The notes below the pieces were generated by a model that did not search any database, had not been told where the DNA came from, and worked only from the letters and a program-made list of their open reading frames with translations. Positions 1 through 9,355 of a stretch of 36,218 nt of DNA are shown piece after piece. The number at the start of each line of letters is the position of its first letter. Within the stretch, counting starts at the first letter, position 1. This stretch comes from Paracoccaceae bacterium (GTDB taxonomy: Bacteria; Pseudomonadota; Alphaproteobacteria; Rhodobacterales; Rhodobacteraceae): contig JAAXIY010000069.1 of assembly GCA_012270125.1 (NCBI GenBank), forward strand, positions 1 to 36,218, given 5' to 3'. A program made the position numbers and the translations under genes.

Positions 1-388
1 TAACAATATTTTCGGGTATATTCTGTATCAAATCAATGTGAAGTAGCCCATTTTCCATCATGGCTTCCCCAACTTCAACACCATCCGCAAGAACAAAAGA
101 TCTTTGAAATTGCCTTGTTGCAATTCCACGATGAAGAAAAATTTTTGTGCTTGTTTCTTGATTTTTCTTACCTTGGATAACAAGCTGGCGATCTTCCAAA
201 ACGATAGATAAGTCTCTTTCTGAAAAGCCAGCAACTGCCAAACTAATGCGGAATGATCGATCAGAAGTTTGTTCTATATTGAATGGTGGGTAACCATCAT
301 TGCTAGATTTAGCGGCTCTTTCTAATAGTTGCTCTAATTGCTCAAATCCAAGCATATGCGGATACGCACCAAATGATAATTTTGCCAT
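1..388 (-). CDS. Hsp20/IbpA-type small heat shock protein (3' end outside window)
   Basis: Small heat shock proteins are ATP-independent holdases that keep unfolding proteins soluble in the cytoplasm. The readable 129 codons begin MAKLSFGAYPHMLG and contain an alpha-crystallin domain from about residue 38. Recognisable pieces are FRISLAVAGF, the hydrophobic LVIQGKK strand, the FLHRGIATRQFQRSF segment typical of the IbpA/HspB class, and NGLLHIDL near the visible end. The reading frame is still open at base 1, so the C-terminal extension is missing. The ATG at 386-388 is the first start before the divergent ydcH region; its ribosome site is weak. The opposite strand upstream has a CTTGAA box resembling a heat-shock -35. 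The family is secure; which hsp20 paralogue this is cannot be decided. Confidence 0.88.
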   Translation of the reverse strand, partial: MAKLSFGAYPHMLGFEQLEQLLERAAKSSNDGYPPFNIEQTSDRSFRISLAVAGFSERDLSIVLEDRQLVIQGKKNQETSTKIFLHRGIATRQFQRSFVLADGVEVGEAMMENGLLHIDLIQNIPENIV

Positions 389-445
389 ATTTAAGACCCT
401 AATCTAATCAACACCTATTGAACTCCTGATTGGCAGACTCCTTAC

Positions 446-474
446 AAGTGGCTCCCTAAAATATTATTTTCAAG
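446..474 (-). promoter_or_regulatory. Possible RpoH-type promoter for the hsp20 gene
   Basis: Read on the minus strand, CTTGAA (469-474) is followed after 17 bases by CCACTT (446-451). CTTGAA is the classic sigma-32 -35 core and the gene it would serve is a heat shock gene. The -10 match is poor, so the call is tentative. Confidence 0.35.
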
Positions 475-477
475 GGG

Positions 478-506
478 TTAACAACTAAAATTTATTATCA
501 TATTAG
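478..506 (+). promoter_or_regulatory. Probable housekeeping promoter of ydcH-purE-purK
   Basis: TTAACA (478-483, five of six to TTGACA) and TATTAG (501-506, four of six to TATAAT) are separated by 17 bases. The predicted start near 513 would leave a leader of about 20 bases before the ydcH ATG. No purine-type repressor site was recognised nearby. Confidence 0.42.
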
Positions 507-532
507 ATTAAAATATTCTGTAAGGTTATAAA

Positions 533-757
533 ATGAGTGCTTCAGACAAAGTATCAATGCAAACTGAAGAAGTTTTAAGAGTTGAGTTAGAATTCTTTCG
601 CCAGGAACACCGTGATTTGGATCAGGCAATTGTGGCACTTTCTAACACGGCGACCGCAGATCGGCTTATGATACAAAGGCTAAAAAAAAAGAAATTGCAA
701 TTAAAAGATAAAATTACAAGATTAGAGGATCGACTTACTCCTGACATCATTGCCTAA
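533..757 (+). CDS. YdcH family (DUF465) small coiled-coil protein
   Basis: This 74-residue protein of unknown function belongs to the YdcH/DUF465 family. It is nearly all helix and highly charged: an N-terminal part with VELEFFRQEHRDLDQAI, then a basic stretch (RLKKKKLQLKDKI) and an acidic tail. The pattern fits a short antiparallel helical hairpin. The length is normal for the family. The ATG follows AAGG by six bases. It lies 46 bases upstream of purE in the same direction, and DUF465 genes are commonly found next to purEK in Rhodobacterales, so it is probably co-transcribed. No biochemical role should be inferred from the neighbours. Confidence 0.85.
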   Translation: MSASDKVSMQTEEVLRVELEFFRQEHRDLDQAIVALSNTATADRLMIQRLKKKKLQLKDKITRLEDRLTPDIIA

Positions 758-803
758 GTTATTTTCTTATTATATTGGGCATTTTAAAATGCGAGGTTAA
801 AAA

Positions 804-1292
804 ATGAGCAAACCCCAAGTAGGCTTAATCATGGGAAGCCAAACTGATTGGTCAACAATGAGAGAAGCGGCTGATGTTTTATCAGAGCTTAATATAGCTT
901 ACGAAAAAAAAATTGTATCCGCTCACAGAACTCCAAACCGCTTATGGACGTACGGAGAGTCAGCTGAGTCAAGGGGTTTGCAGGTCATTATTGCAGGAGC
1001 TGGTGGAGCAGCTCATCTGCCAGGAATGATAGCATCAAAAACTAACTTGCCTGTTGTAGGCGTGCCTGTAAAAACATCGAGCTTAAATGGCGTTGACAGT
1101 TTGTATTCAATTTTACAAATGCCGCGTGGCTATCCGGTTGCCACTATGGCTATTGGAGCTCAAGGTGCAAAGAACGCCGGCTTACTAGCTGCACAAATAA
1201 TTGCTCTATCCGACCCACAGGTGAAGAAAGATCTTGGAAATTGGAGGACAGCTTTGTCTGCTTCGATACCTGATGAACCTAAAGATGAGTAA
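804..1292 (+). CDS. purE: 5-(carboxyamino)imidazole ribonucleotide mutase PurE
   Basis: PurE converts N5-CAIR, made by PurK, to CAIR in de novo purine synthesis. The 162-residue length is typical of class I PurE. Signature residues are present: GSQTDW (11-16) in the phosphate-binding loop, SAHRTP (39-44) with the catalytic histidine H41, and the GAGGAAHLPGM segment. The ATG is preceded by GAGG about seven bases upstream. The last eight bases overlap the start of purK, and the two enzymes act consecutively, so coupled translation is likely. The class I assignment is supported by the adjacent purK, since class II enzymes take CO2 directly and need no PurK. Confidence 0.97.
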   Translation: MSKPQVGLIMGSQTDWSTMREAADVLSELNIAYEKKIVSAHRTPNRLWTYGESAESRGLQVIIAGAGGAAHLPGMIASKTNLPVVGVPVKTSSLNGVDSLYSILQMPRGYPVATMAIGAQGAKNAGLLAAQIIALSDPQVKKDLGNWRTALSASIPDEPKDE

Positions 1293-2352
1293 AGTATTAT
1301 CAAGCGGATCGACTATAGGTATACTGGGTGGTGGACAGCTAGGACAAATGCTGAGTATGGCGGCTGCCCGCCTGGGTTTTAAAACACATATTTTTGAGCC
1401 AAGCGCAAATCCACCGGCTTCAAATGTATCATCTGGATTTACACAAGCAGAATATGATGATTACGACAAACTTAAAAAATTTGCCTCAAGCGTTGATGTT
1501 GTTACTTACGAGTTCGAAAACATCCCGACAGGCGCATTAGACATTATTGAAAAAGAGTGTGAAATTTTTCCAAGTAGAGAAGCCCTAAAAATATCACAGG
1601 ATCGGCTTTTAGAAAAAAAATTCATCAACAAGCTTGGCTTTAAAACAGCAAGCTTCTGTGAAGTAAGTTCCCAAGAGGGTTTAATTTTTGCACTAGAAAA
1701 TCTTGGAACACCCAGCATATTGAAAACTAGACGTTTTGGATATGATGGCAAAGGGCAAGTAAAGTTAGGGGCAACTTCAAACCCTAAAGAAATTTGGGAA
1801 AGTTTAGGTGAAAAAGAATTAATACTTGAAGGGTTTGTAGATTTTTCCCATGAGATCTCAGTGATAGGTTCGCGATCCAAAGATGGTCAAATATCATGTT
1901 TTGACCCTGGTGAAAACGTGCATAAAGATGGGATATTAAGAACTACAACGGTACCTGCTAATCTTACAACTCAACAGAAAACTGACGCTGTATTAATTAC
2001 AGCAAAAATTTTAGAGTCACTAAACTACATTGGGGTAATTGGCGTTGAATTCTTTGTTGCGAACAGCACATTAATTATTAATGAGTTTGCTCCACGAGTT
2101 CACAATTCTGGTCATTGGACACAAAACGGCTGCACAGTAGATCAATTCGAACAGCACATCAGAGCAATAGCGGGTTGGAACCTCGGGAATGGTGAAAGGC
2201 ACTGTGATGTTATTATGGAAAACCTTATTGGTGACCAAATCAATAAAACTAACGACTTAATAGCAGATGGTTCTGTTTCATTACACCTTTACGGAAAAGT
2301 AGATATAAAACCCGGCCGAAAAATGGGGCACTTCAATCGAATAATAAAATAA
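1285..2352 (+). CDS. purK: N5-carboxyaminoimidazole ribonucleotide synthase PurK
   Basis: PurK uses ATP and bicarbonate to carboxylate AIR, giving N5-CAIR for PurE. From the chosen start it is 355 residues long, with an N-terminal pre-ATP-grasp Rossmann segment GILGGGQLGQML (12-23), then an ATP-grasp domain containing ILKTRRFGYDGKGQ and the metal and substrate segment NEFAPRVHNSGHWT. The frame is open further upstream to 1234, but an upstream start would add residues unlike the family and extend the overlap with purE. The ATG at 1285 gives an 8-base overlap and starts just before the Rossmann strand. It has no good ribosome site, which fits translational coupling to purE. Confidence 0.96.
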   Translation: MSKVLSSGSTIGILGGGQLGQMLSMAAARLGFKTHIFEPSANPPASNVSSGFTQAEYDDYDKLKKFASSVDVVTYEFENIPTGALDIIEKECEIFPSREALKISQDRLLEKKFINKLGFKTASFCEVSSQEGLIFALENLGTPSILKTRRFGYDGKGQVKLGATSNPKEIWESLGEKELILEGFVDFSHEISVIGSRSKDGQISCFDPGENVHKDGILRTTTVPANLTTQQKTDAVLITAKILESLNYIGVIGVEFFVANSTLIINEFAPRVHNSGHWTQNGCTVDQFEQHIRAIAGWNLGNGERHCDVIMENLIGDQINKTNDLIADGSVSLHLYGKVDIKPGRKMGHFNRIIK

Positions 2353-2359
2353 AATTAAA

Positions 2360-2385
2360 AAAACCCCAGGAAACCCCGGGGTTTT
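2360..2385. terminator. Bidirectional intrinsic terminator between purK and groEL
   Basis: AAAACCCC (2360-2367) pairs perfectly with GGGGTTTT (2378-2385) around a 10-base loop. The T-run after the stem on the plus strand and the A-run before it, which becomes a T-run on the minus strand, allow it to serve both convergent genes. Confidence 0.8.
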
Positions 2386-2406
2386 ATAATCAGTAAATTT
2401 GGGGAG

Positions 2407-4077
<1,671 letters not shown>

Positions 4078-4104
4078 CTATTTGTTAAAATTAATAATTA
4101 GCGA

Positions 4105-4392
4105 TTAAGACAAAATGCCTAAAATATCGCTTTCTTTCATTATGAGAAGTTCTTCTCCATCAATAGTCACTTCTGTTCCAGACCATTTTCCGAATAGAAT
4201 CTTATCACCTTCACTAACTGACATAGCAATTAGTTCACCGCTATCCTTACGGGCACCTTCTCCAGCGGCAACAATCATACCTTCGGCAGGCTTTTCTTTG
4301 GCGCTGTCAGGTATAATCAATCCGCCTGATGTTTTTTCGTCGCTTTCTACGCGGCGAACAAGAACACGGTCATGAAGTGGTTTTAATGCCAT
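4105..4392 (-). CDS. groES: Co-chaperonin GroES (10 kDa)
   Basis: GroES caps the GroEL cavity as a heptamer. The 95 residues are full length: [16 protein letters not shown] at the N-terminus, a mobile loop around [17 protein letters not shown] (residues 19-35) that contacts GroEL, and the C-terminal [14 protein letters not shown] strong AAGGAG sits eight bases before the ATG. It is the first gene of the groES-groEL unit; the CIRCE element lies 45 to 71 bases upstream of its start. Confidence 0.99.
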   Translation of the reverse strand: MALKPLHDRVLVRRVESDEKTSGGLIIPDSAKEKPAEGMIVAAGEGARKDSGELIAMSVSEGDKILFGKWSGTEVTIDGEELLIMKESDILGILS

Positions 4393-4436
4393 CTTAAGGC
4401 TCCTTCATTTAGTTACGTTATGCTCTTATTGAGCCG

Positions 4437-4463
4437 TTATCACTCAGCATGCGTGAGTGCTAA
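4437..4463 (-). promoter_or_regulatory. CIRCE element (HrcA operator) of groESL
   Basis: TTATCACTC (4437-4445), a 9-base spacer and GAGTGCTAA (4455-4463) match the CIRCE consensus TTAGCACTC-N9-GAGTGCTAA with one mismatch. The site begins seven bases downstream of the predicted -10, so bound HrcA would cover the transcription start. No hrcA gene is in the window. Confidence 0.92.
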
Positions 4464-4470
4464 CGAGCGG

Positions 4471-4499
4471 TATCTATGTACGGAACATGTGAGAGTCAA
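4471..4499 (-). promoter_or_regulatory. groESL promoter
   Basis: On the minus strand TTGACT (4494-4499) is followed after exactly 17 bases by TAGATA (4471-4476). The -35 is strong and the -10 weak. Its position directly before CIRCE supports it. Confidence 0.6.
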
Positions 4500-4542
4500 C
4501 TATCCTATCAAAAAAAATTTAAATTATATCAAATTTATTTTA

Positions 4543-6558
4543 TCAGATTAGCCCTCTACCTCTTAAAAGCGCATCTACTTTGGGTAAACTTCCGCGAAAC
4601 CGCTTATAGGCGATTTCAGGATCTAAGCTGTTCCCTTTAGACAGAATATTATCCTCCAAGCTTTTTGCTAAATTGGCATCAAAAGGATTATCCAATTCTT
4701 CGAAAGCCGAAAAGGCATCTGCATCCATCACTTCCGACCACATATAGCTGTAGTAAGCAGCGGCGTAGTAACCACCCGAAAACACATGAGCAAAGTGTGG
4801 TGTTGCATGTCTCATTTTAATAGCTTCAGGTAAACCTATTTTACTCAAAATTTCGTTTTGAAGTTCCATGACATCTTTTTCAGTATCTTCCAGATGAAAA
4901 TATAGATCGACCAATGCGCTGGATGTATACTCAACTGTTTGATAACCCATATCGTAGTTTGAAGCACCAATAAGTCTTTCCATCAATTTTTCTGAAATTG
5001 GTGATTTTGTTTTATAGTGAACCGCAAAACGCTTCAAAACTTCTGGTACTGTCAGCCAGTGTTCAAATAGTTGACTGGGCAACTCAACAAAATCCCGTGA
5101 AACAGAAGTCCCTGAAAGAGGCTCATACGTGACGTTTGATAATATCTGGTGAAGCGCGTGCCCAAACTCGTGAAACAAAGTTCGAGCGTCATCAAAAGAT
5201 AGTAGAGTTGGAGATCCTTTTGCAAAATTACATACATTTAAAACAATTGGTTTTTGAGAGACAGGAAATTTGGCTTGTGATTGGAATGCACTACACCATG
5301 CACCAGATCTTTTCGAGGATCTTGCAAAATAATCACCAATAAATAGTGCAATTTTCTCCCCATTTTTTGTTACTTCCCAAGCTTTACAGTCTTTGTGATA
5401 AAGAGGTAAACTCACGGGCTGAAATGAAAGACCAAATAACTTATTAGCACAATAAAATGCAGCCTCGACCATTTGGTCTAAAGAAAAATACGACTTCACT
5501 TCTTCTTCATTTAGTTCATGTTCTTTTTGCCTTCTTTTTTCCGAATAGTATAGCCAATCCCAAGGATAAAAATCATCACTAATACCATCATTAGCCATGT
5601 ATTCAGCTAGAATATTTTGATCTTTTTGAGCTCGTTCCTTCGCATATTTCCAAACTTGTAGTAGTAAGCTTTCAACGTTTTCAGGCTTCTTTGCCATTTC
5701 GGTTTCCAACTTAAATTCAGCAAAATTCGTATACCCAAGAAGATTAGCCATCTGTCTTCTTAACGCTAATGTCTCTCGAGCAATTGGCCTATTATCAGTT
5801 TCTTCTCCATGCTCGCCTCGGGATGCCCACGCCTCTTGGGCTTTTTTTCTAAGTTCACGATTAGGTGAAAATTGCAGAAAAGGAATAATTAATGATCTAG
5901 ACAAATTGATAATAGGTTTGCTTACTCCTTTTTCTTCTGCTGCTTTTTGAGCAGCTTTAATTAAAAAATCAGGTAAACAAGCCTCGTCTTTTTCTTCTAG
6001 TTCGAGAAACCAAGATCTTTCATCAGCCAATAAATTTTGTGAAAATTTAGTACCGAGAGTAGATAGCCGTTCCTGTATTTCCTTCATTGCCTCTTTGTTT
6101 TTATCTGAAAGTGCTGCACCCGCTCTAACAAAATCTTGGTATATTTTTTCTAAGAGCCGTTTTTCTTCAGCGCTTAAATTCAAAGAATCAATTCGATTAA
6201 ATAAATCCTGGATTCGATTAAATAGCTTCTCATTAGATGTTATTGTAGATGAGTGGACAGCTAACTTTGGAGAAAACTCCATCATCAACTTTTCGCGCTG
6301 CTCATTAGCGTCTGCACTAACTAAAGTATAAAAAACGGAAAGGACCCTATTCAGCAATTTGCCTGACTTCAAAATTGCCAGAATAGTGTTTGTGAAAGTT
6401 GCTGGGTTGGGATTATCACTTATTGCTTGAATTTCTCTAAGCTCTTCCGCAAGAGCTTTTTCTAAAGCTTCAGAAAAATGATCATCTTTAATTTCATCAA
6501 ATGGCGCAATTTTGTAAGGAGTATTCCAATTTTTTAGTAAGGGATTATCAAAAAACAT
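4543..6558 (-). CDS. dcp: M3 family metallopeptidase, peptidyl-dipeptidase Dcp-like
   Basis: M3 peptidases (thimet/neurolysin/Dcp family) are zinc enzymes that trim peptides; Dcp removes C-terminal dipeptides. The 671-residue length matches bacterial Dcp. The zinc site is intact: HEFGH at 463-467 and the third ligand E492 in DFVELPSQ, a 29-residue spacing between first and third ligands as in the family. No signal peptide is visible, so a cytoplasmic location is expected. The downstream segment GGYYAAAYYSYMWSEV is typical of the substrate-binding C-terminal domain. It starts 10 bases after moeB and is the last gene of the coaBC-dut-moeB-dcp unit. Oligopeptidase A is the main alternative within the family; the length and N-terminal PLLKNW pattern favour Dcp. 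Confidence 0.92.
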   Translation of the reverse strand: MFFDNPLLKNWNTPYKIAPFDEIKDDHFSEALEKALAEELREIQAISDNPNPATFTNTILAILKSGKLLNRVLSVFYTLVSADANEQREKLMMEFSPKLAVHSSTITSNEKLFNRIQDLFNRIDSLNLSAEEKRLLEKIYQDFVRAGAALSDKNKEAMKEIQERLSTLGTKFSQNLLADERSWFLELEEKDEACLPDFLIKAAQKAAEEKGVSKPIINLSRSLIIPFLQFSPNRELRKKAQEAWASRGEHGEETDNRPIARETLALRRQMANLLGYTNFAEFKLETEMAKKPENVESLLLQVWKYAKERAQKDQNILAEYMANDGISDDFYPWDWLYYSEKRRQKEHELNEEEVKSYFSLDQMVEAAFYCANKLFGLSFQPVSLPLYHKDCKAWEVTKNGEKIALFIGDYFARSSKRSGAWCSAFQSQAKFPVSQKPIVLNVCNFAKGSPTLLSFDDARTLFHEFGHALHQILSNVTYEPLSGTSVSRDFVELPSQLFEHWLTVPEVLKRFAVHYKTKSPISEKLMERLIGASNYDMGYQTVEYTSSALVDLYFHLEDTEKDVMELQNEILSKIGLPEAIKMRHATPHFAHVFSGGYYAAAYYSYMWSEVMDADAFSAFEELDNPFDANLAKSLEDNILSKGNSLDPEIAYKRFRGSLPKVDALLRGRGLI

Positions 6559-6568
6559 TTTAATTTCT

Positions 6569-7606
6569 TCAATCAGAGCAAACTGGACAATTTATGCTTC
6601 GGTCTGTTTTTATTTTACGCGTTTCTCCATTTAAACTGTCATATATAAACATTTGGCCCAATAAGGTGGAACCTGACTGAGTTAATATTTTTAAAGTTTC
6701 AACAGCCATAAAAGAACCAATAACACCAGGTAACGGAGAAAAAACCCCACCCTCAGCACATGTCAGCACTGCGCCTTCCTTAGGTGGTTTAGGAAAAACG
6801 CAAGCGTAGCAGGGACCGCCTTGATGGGGCGCAAATACAGAAACTTGACCTTCCCATTGGCTTAATGCTCCAGATACTAGTGGTTTATTTGTTTTTGTCG
6901 CAGCTGCATTGGCAATGTATCGTGTTTCAAAATTGTCAGTTCCATCCACAATAACATCATATTCTGAAAAAATTTCTTCAGCTATTTCTGCATTAAGGCG
7001 CCTATTATAGGGCCGTACATTAACATTACTATTCAGTTTATATATTGCTTCCGTTGCTGAAAAAACTTTTTGTTCTCCAAGTTGTTCCGTGGGATAAATA
7101 ACCTGCCTTTGTAAATTTGATAAACTAACTTTATCATCATCAATAATTCCAATTGTTCCGACTCCTGAAGCTGCCAGATACTGGATGACGGGAGATCCTA
7201 GGCCCCCTACTCCTAAAATTAAAACACTGGAGTCTTTTATTCGACGCTGTCCAAGCCCCCCAATTTCTTTCAGTATAATGTGTCTGGAATAACGCTCAAG
7301 TTCATGCTCAGAAAATTCGTCATTTTTTTCATTATCATTTGATTTATGGTCTTTGGATTTGTTTTTTAAAATTTTTATAAAAAGTTGAAATAAAAATACC
7401 AAACCCACGAGGAAAGAAATTGTTGCCCAAGGGGCCCAACCACCCATTGTAATTGAAAAGGAATTTGTTTCAGCAAGCACCAAAAGAGACAAGAGGATGC
7501 TTAAAAACATTGCAAAAACAATGCCTAGGCGGGAATTTCGGCTCATACCCAAGTACCCAGTGAGAAACCAAGCAAAGATAATAAATGAAAGAATGGCTAC
7601 TATCAT
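6569..7606 (-). CDS. moeB: MoeB/ThiF/HesA family adenylyltransferase with N-terminal membrane segments
   Basis: The C-terminal domain (about 100-345) belongs to the E1-like enzymes that adenylate the C-terminal glycine of MoaD or ThiS for sulfur transfer in molybdopterin or thiamine synthesis. It has the nucleotide loop GVGGLGS (132-138), SLSNLQRQ (161-168), DGTDNFETRY (221-230) and two zinc-binding cysteine pairs, C266/C269 and C340/C343. Unlike E. coli MoeB it begins with about 80 residues forming three hydrophobic segments (about 1-20, 27-45, 61-80) and a charged linker, so the catalytic domain is probably membrane-tethered on the cytoplasmic side. The start overlaps the dut stop as ATGA. 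MoeB, ThiF or a dual-use enzyme cannot be separated from the sequence alone. Confidence 0.88.
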   Translation of the reverse strand: MIVAILSFIIFAWFLTGYLGMSRNSRLGIVFAMFLSILLSLLVLAETNSFSITMGGWAPWATISFLVGLVFLFQLFIKILKNKSKDHKSNDNEKNDEFSEHELERYSRHIILKEIGGLGQRRIKDSSVLILGVGGLGSPVIQYLAASGVGTIGIIDDDKVSLSNLQRQVIYPTEQLGEQKVFSATEAIYKLNSNVNVRPYNRRLNAEIAEEIFSEYDVIVDGTDNFETRYIANAAATKTNKPLVSGALSQWEGQVSVFAPHQGGPCYACVFPKPPKEGAVLTCAEGGVFSPLPGVIGSFMAVETLKILTQSGSTLLGQMFIYDSLNGETRKIKTDRSINCPVCSD

Positions 7607-8067
7607 TTTGTTCCTGTTGACCCAAAACCACCAGTATTTCTGGCTGTTTGGCTCAAGTTTTTTGAAACTTGGAACTGGGCTTTCAAAGTTGGAGCAAAAA
7701 CTATTTGTGCAATTCGCATACCGTGCGTGATTAAGAATTCCGCGTCACTTATATTTACAATGATTACACCGACTGGGCCCCGATAATCACTATCAATTGT
7801 ACCGGGCGAATTTAACAAAGTCAGACCATATTTTAAAGCTAGGCCAGAACGAGGTCTTAACTGACCCTCAAAGCCACTAGGTATTTCCAGGCACAGTCCG
7901 GTAGGTACTAATACTCTTTGCATAGGAGCTAAAGACACTCCTATTGACCTATCCTCTTTGCTAAAATTAGCTCTTAAATCAGCACCAGCTGCTCCCTCGC
8001 TCTCAAAGTTTGGTAGGCCCAAATCTTGATCAGCTTCTTTTGTCCAAGTAACACCAACTTTAAGCAT
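7603..8067 (-). CDS. dut: Deoxyuridine 5'-triphosphate nucleotidohydrolase (dUTPase)
   Basis: Dut hydrolyses dUTP to dUMP and pyrophosphate, keeping uracil out of DNA and feeding dTMP synthesis. The 154-residue trimeric-type enzyme shows the motifs in order: GAAGADLRA, PRSGLALKYGLTLLNSPGTI with the uracil-binding hairpin, DSDYRGPVGVI, and the flexible C-terminal RNTGGFGSTG that closes over the phosphates. The frame is open to 8100, but the ATG at 8065-8067 is preceded by GAGGA at suitable distance and gives the usual N-terminus; it overlaps coaBC by eight bases. The gene is followed by moeB with a 4-base overlap. Confidence 0.96.
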   Translation of the reverse strand: MLKVGVTWTKEADQDLGLPNFESEGAAGADLRANFSKEDRSIGVSLAPMQRVLVPTGLCLEIPSGFEGQLRPRSGLALKYGLTLLNSPGTIDSDYRGPVGVIIVNISDAEFLITHGMRIAQIVFAPTLKAQFQVSKNLSQTARNTGGFGSTGTK

Positions 8068-9265
8068 CCATTTCCTCAAAAGATTGACTAATCTTTTCAA
8101 CTAAAGTTTCGGCCAATGCGCGCTTTGACATAGTCGGTAATTGCTCAGATATTTCTTCACTAACAAGTATGGCTGTATTTTCATCTCCCCCCATAGTTTG
8201 GGTACCTAAGGAAACATCATTAGCAACAATAAAATCACAGCCTTTTTTCTTTAACTTTGATTTTGCATTTATTAAGATATTTTCTGTTTCAGCTGCAAAA
8301 CCGATAACCATTTTTGGCCTATTTTTTTTCAGCTTTGAGACAGATGCTAAAATATCTTCGGTTTCTGATAAATCAAAAGTTGGAATCATACCATTTTGTT
8401 TTTTTAATTTCTGATTTTTGGTTTTTATAACTTTCCAATCCGCAACAGCAGCTGTAAAAAATGCTCCATCAGCAGGAAGCGCAGAATGAACGGCTTCATA
8501 CATCTGATCCGCTGTTTCTACTTTGATTACTTTTGAGCCAAATGGCGGACTTATTTCAACAGGGCCAGATACAAACGTAACCTTTGCACCCTTTTGAATA
8601 AGTGCCTCTGCTATCGCTGTTCCTTGCTTTCCGGACGATCTATTACCTATAAATCGAACTGGGTCTATTGGCTCTCTAGTAGGGCCAGACGTAACTATAA
8701 AATGCCTACCTTTTAACTTTTTATTACCAAAATGAAGTTCTATATTTTCCAGAATTTCATCAACTTCAGCCATTCTTCCGTAGCCAAATTCTCCACATGC
8801 CATATCACCTTCATTCGGACCTGCAAATTTAATTCCGATCTCATTCAAGGTGTGTATATTTTTTTGCGTTATAGCATTTTCCCACATACGGACATTCATA
8901 GCAGGTGCCATTAAAACATTCGTATCAGTGGCTAATATAAGAGTACTAGCTAGGTCATTTGCTTGGCCAGTTGCTGCTTTGGCGATAAAATCAGCACTAG
9001 CCGGAGCAACTACAATTAAATCAGCGCTACGGGACAATTCTATGTGACCCATTTCAGCTTCATCGGTCAAATCAAACAAATTATTAAAAACTTTTTCTTG
9101 GGCGAGTGCAGAAACTGCCATAGGCGTAACAAAGTTTTCAGCAGCTTTGGTCATGACTGGAATGACTTTTACGCCTTTTTGAGTCAGCTTTCGAACCAAT
9201 TCAAGAGATTTATAAGCGGCTATTCCACCAGTTATAATTACTATGACTTTTTTACCATTAAGCAT
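8060..9265 (-). CDS. coaBC: Bifunctional phosphopantothenoylcysteine decarboxylase/phosphopantothenate-cysteine ligase CoaBC
   Basis: CoaBC performs two successive steps of coenzyme A synthesis. The 401-residue product is full length. The N-terminal flavodoxin-like CoaC domain has H74, the PAMN motif (121-124) and the catalytic cysteine C157 within ACGEFGYGRM. The C-terminal CoaB domain begins about 185 with VTSGPTREPIDPVR and carries the conserved lysine K278 in AAVADWK. It heads a minus-strand unit with dut, moeB and dcp. The gap to rpoH upstream (9266-9355) holds only a weak AGAACT/AGTTCT inverted repeat (9290-9313) and no convincing promoter, so read-through from rpoH is possible. Confidence 0.97.
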   Translation of the reverse strand: MLNGKKVIVIITGGIAAYKSLELVRKLTQKGVKVIPVMTKAAENFVTPMAVSALAQEKVFNNLFDLTDEAEMGHIELSRSADLIVVAPASADFIAKAATGQANDLASTLILATDTNVLMAPAMNVRMWENAITQKNIHTLNEIGIKFAGPNEGDMACGEFGYGRMAEVDEILENIELHFGNKKLKGRHFIVTSGPTREPIDPVRFIGNRSSGKQGTAIAEALIQKGAKVTFVSGPVEISPPFGSKVIKVETADQMYEAVHSALPADGAFFTAAVADWKVIKTKNQKLKKQNGMIPTFDLSETEDILASVSKLKKNRPKMVIGFAAETENILINAKSKLKKKGCDFIVANDVSLGTQTMGGDENTAILVSEEISEQLPTMSKRALAETLVEKISQSFEEMDA

Positions 9266-9355
9266 CTAAAATCTCGTATTTATAGTACCAGAACTTTAGT
9301 GCTTTATAGTTCTAACATGCAACCCGTAGAATTAGATTGATTAAATTAGTGTGAT

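Noticed and set aside
1234-1284. Upstream extension of purK
   Set aside because: It overlaps purE, adds residues unlike PurK and has no better ribosome site than the ATG at 1285.
9290-9313. AGAACT/AGTTCT repeat between rpoH and coaBC as a terminator
   Set aside because: The stem is six base pairs with a 12-base loop and no T-run on the relevant strand.
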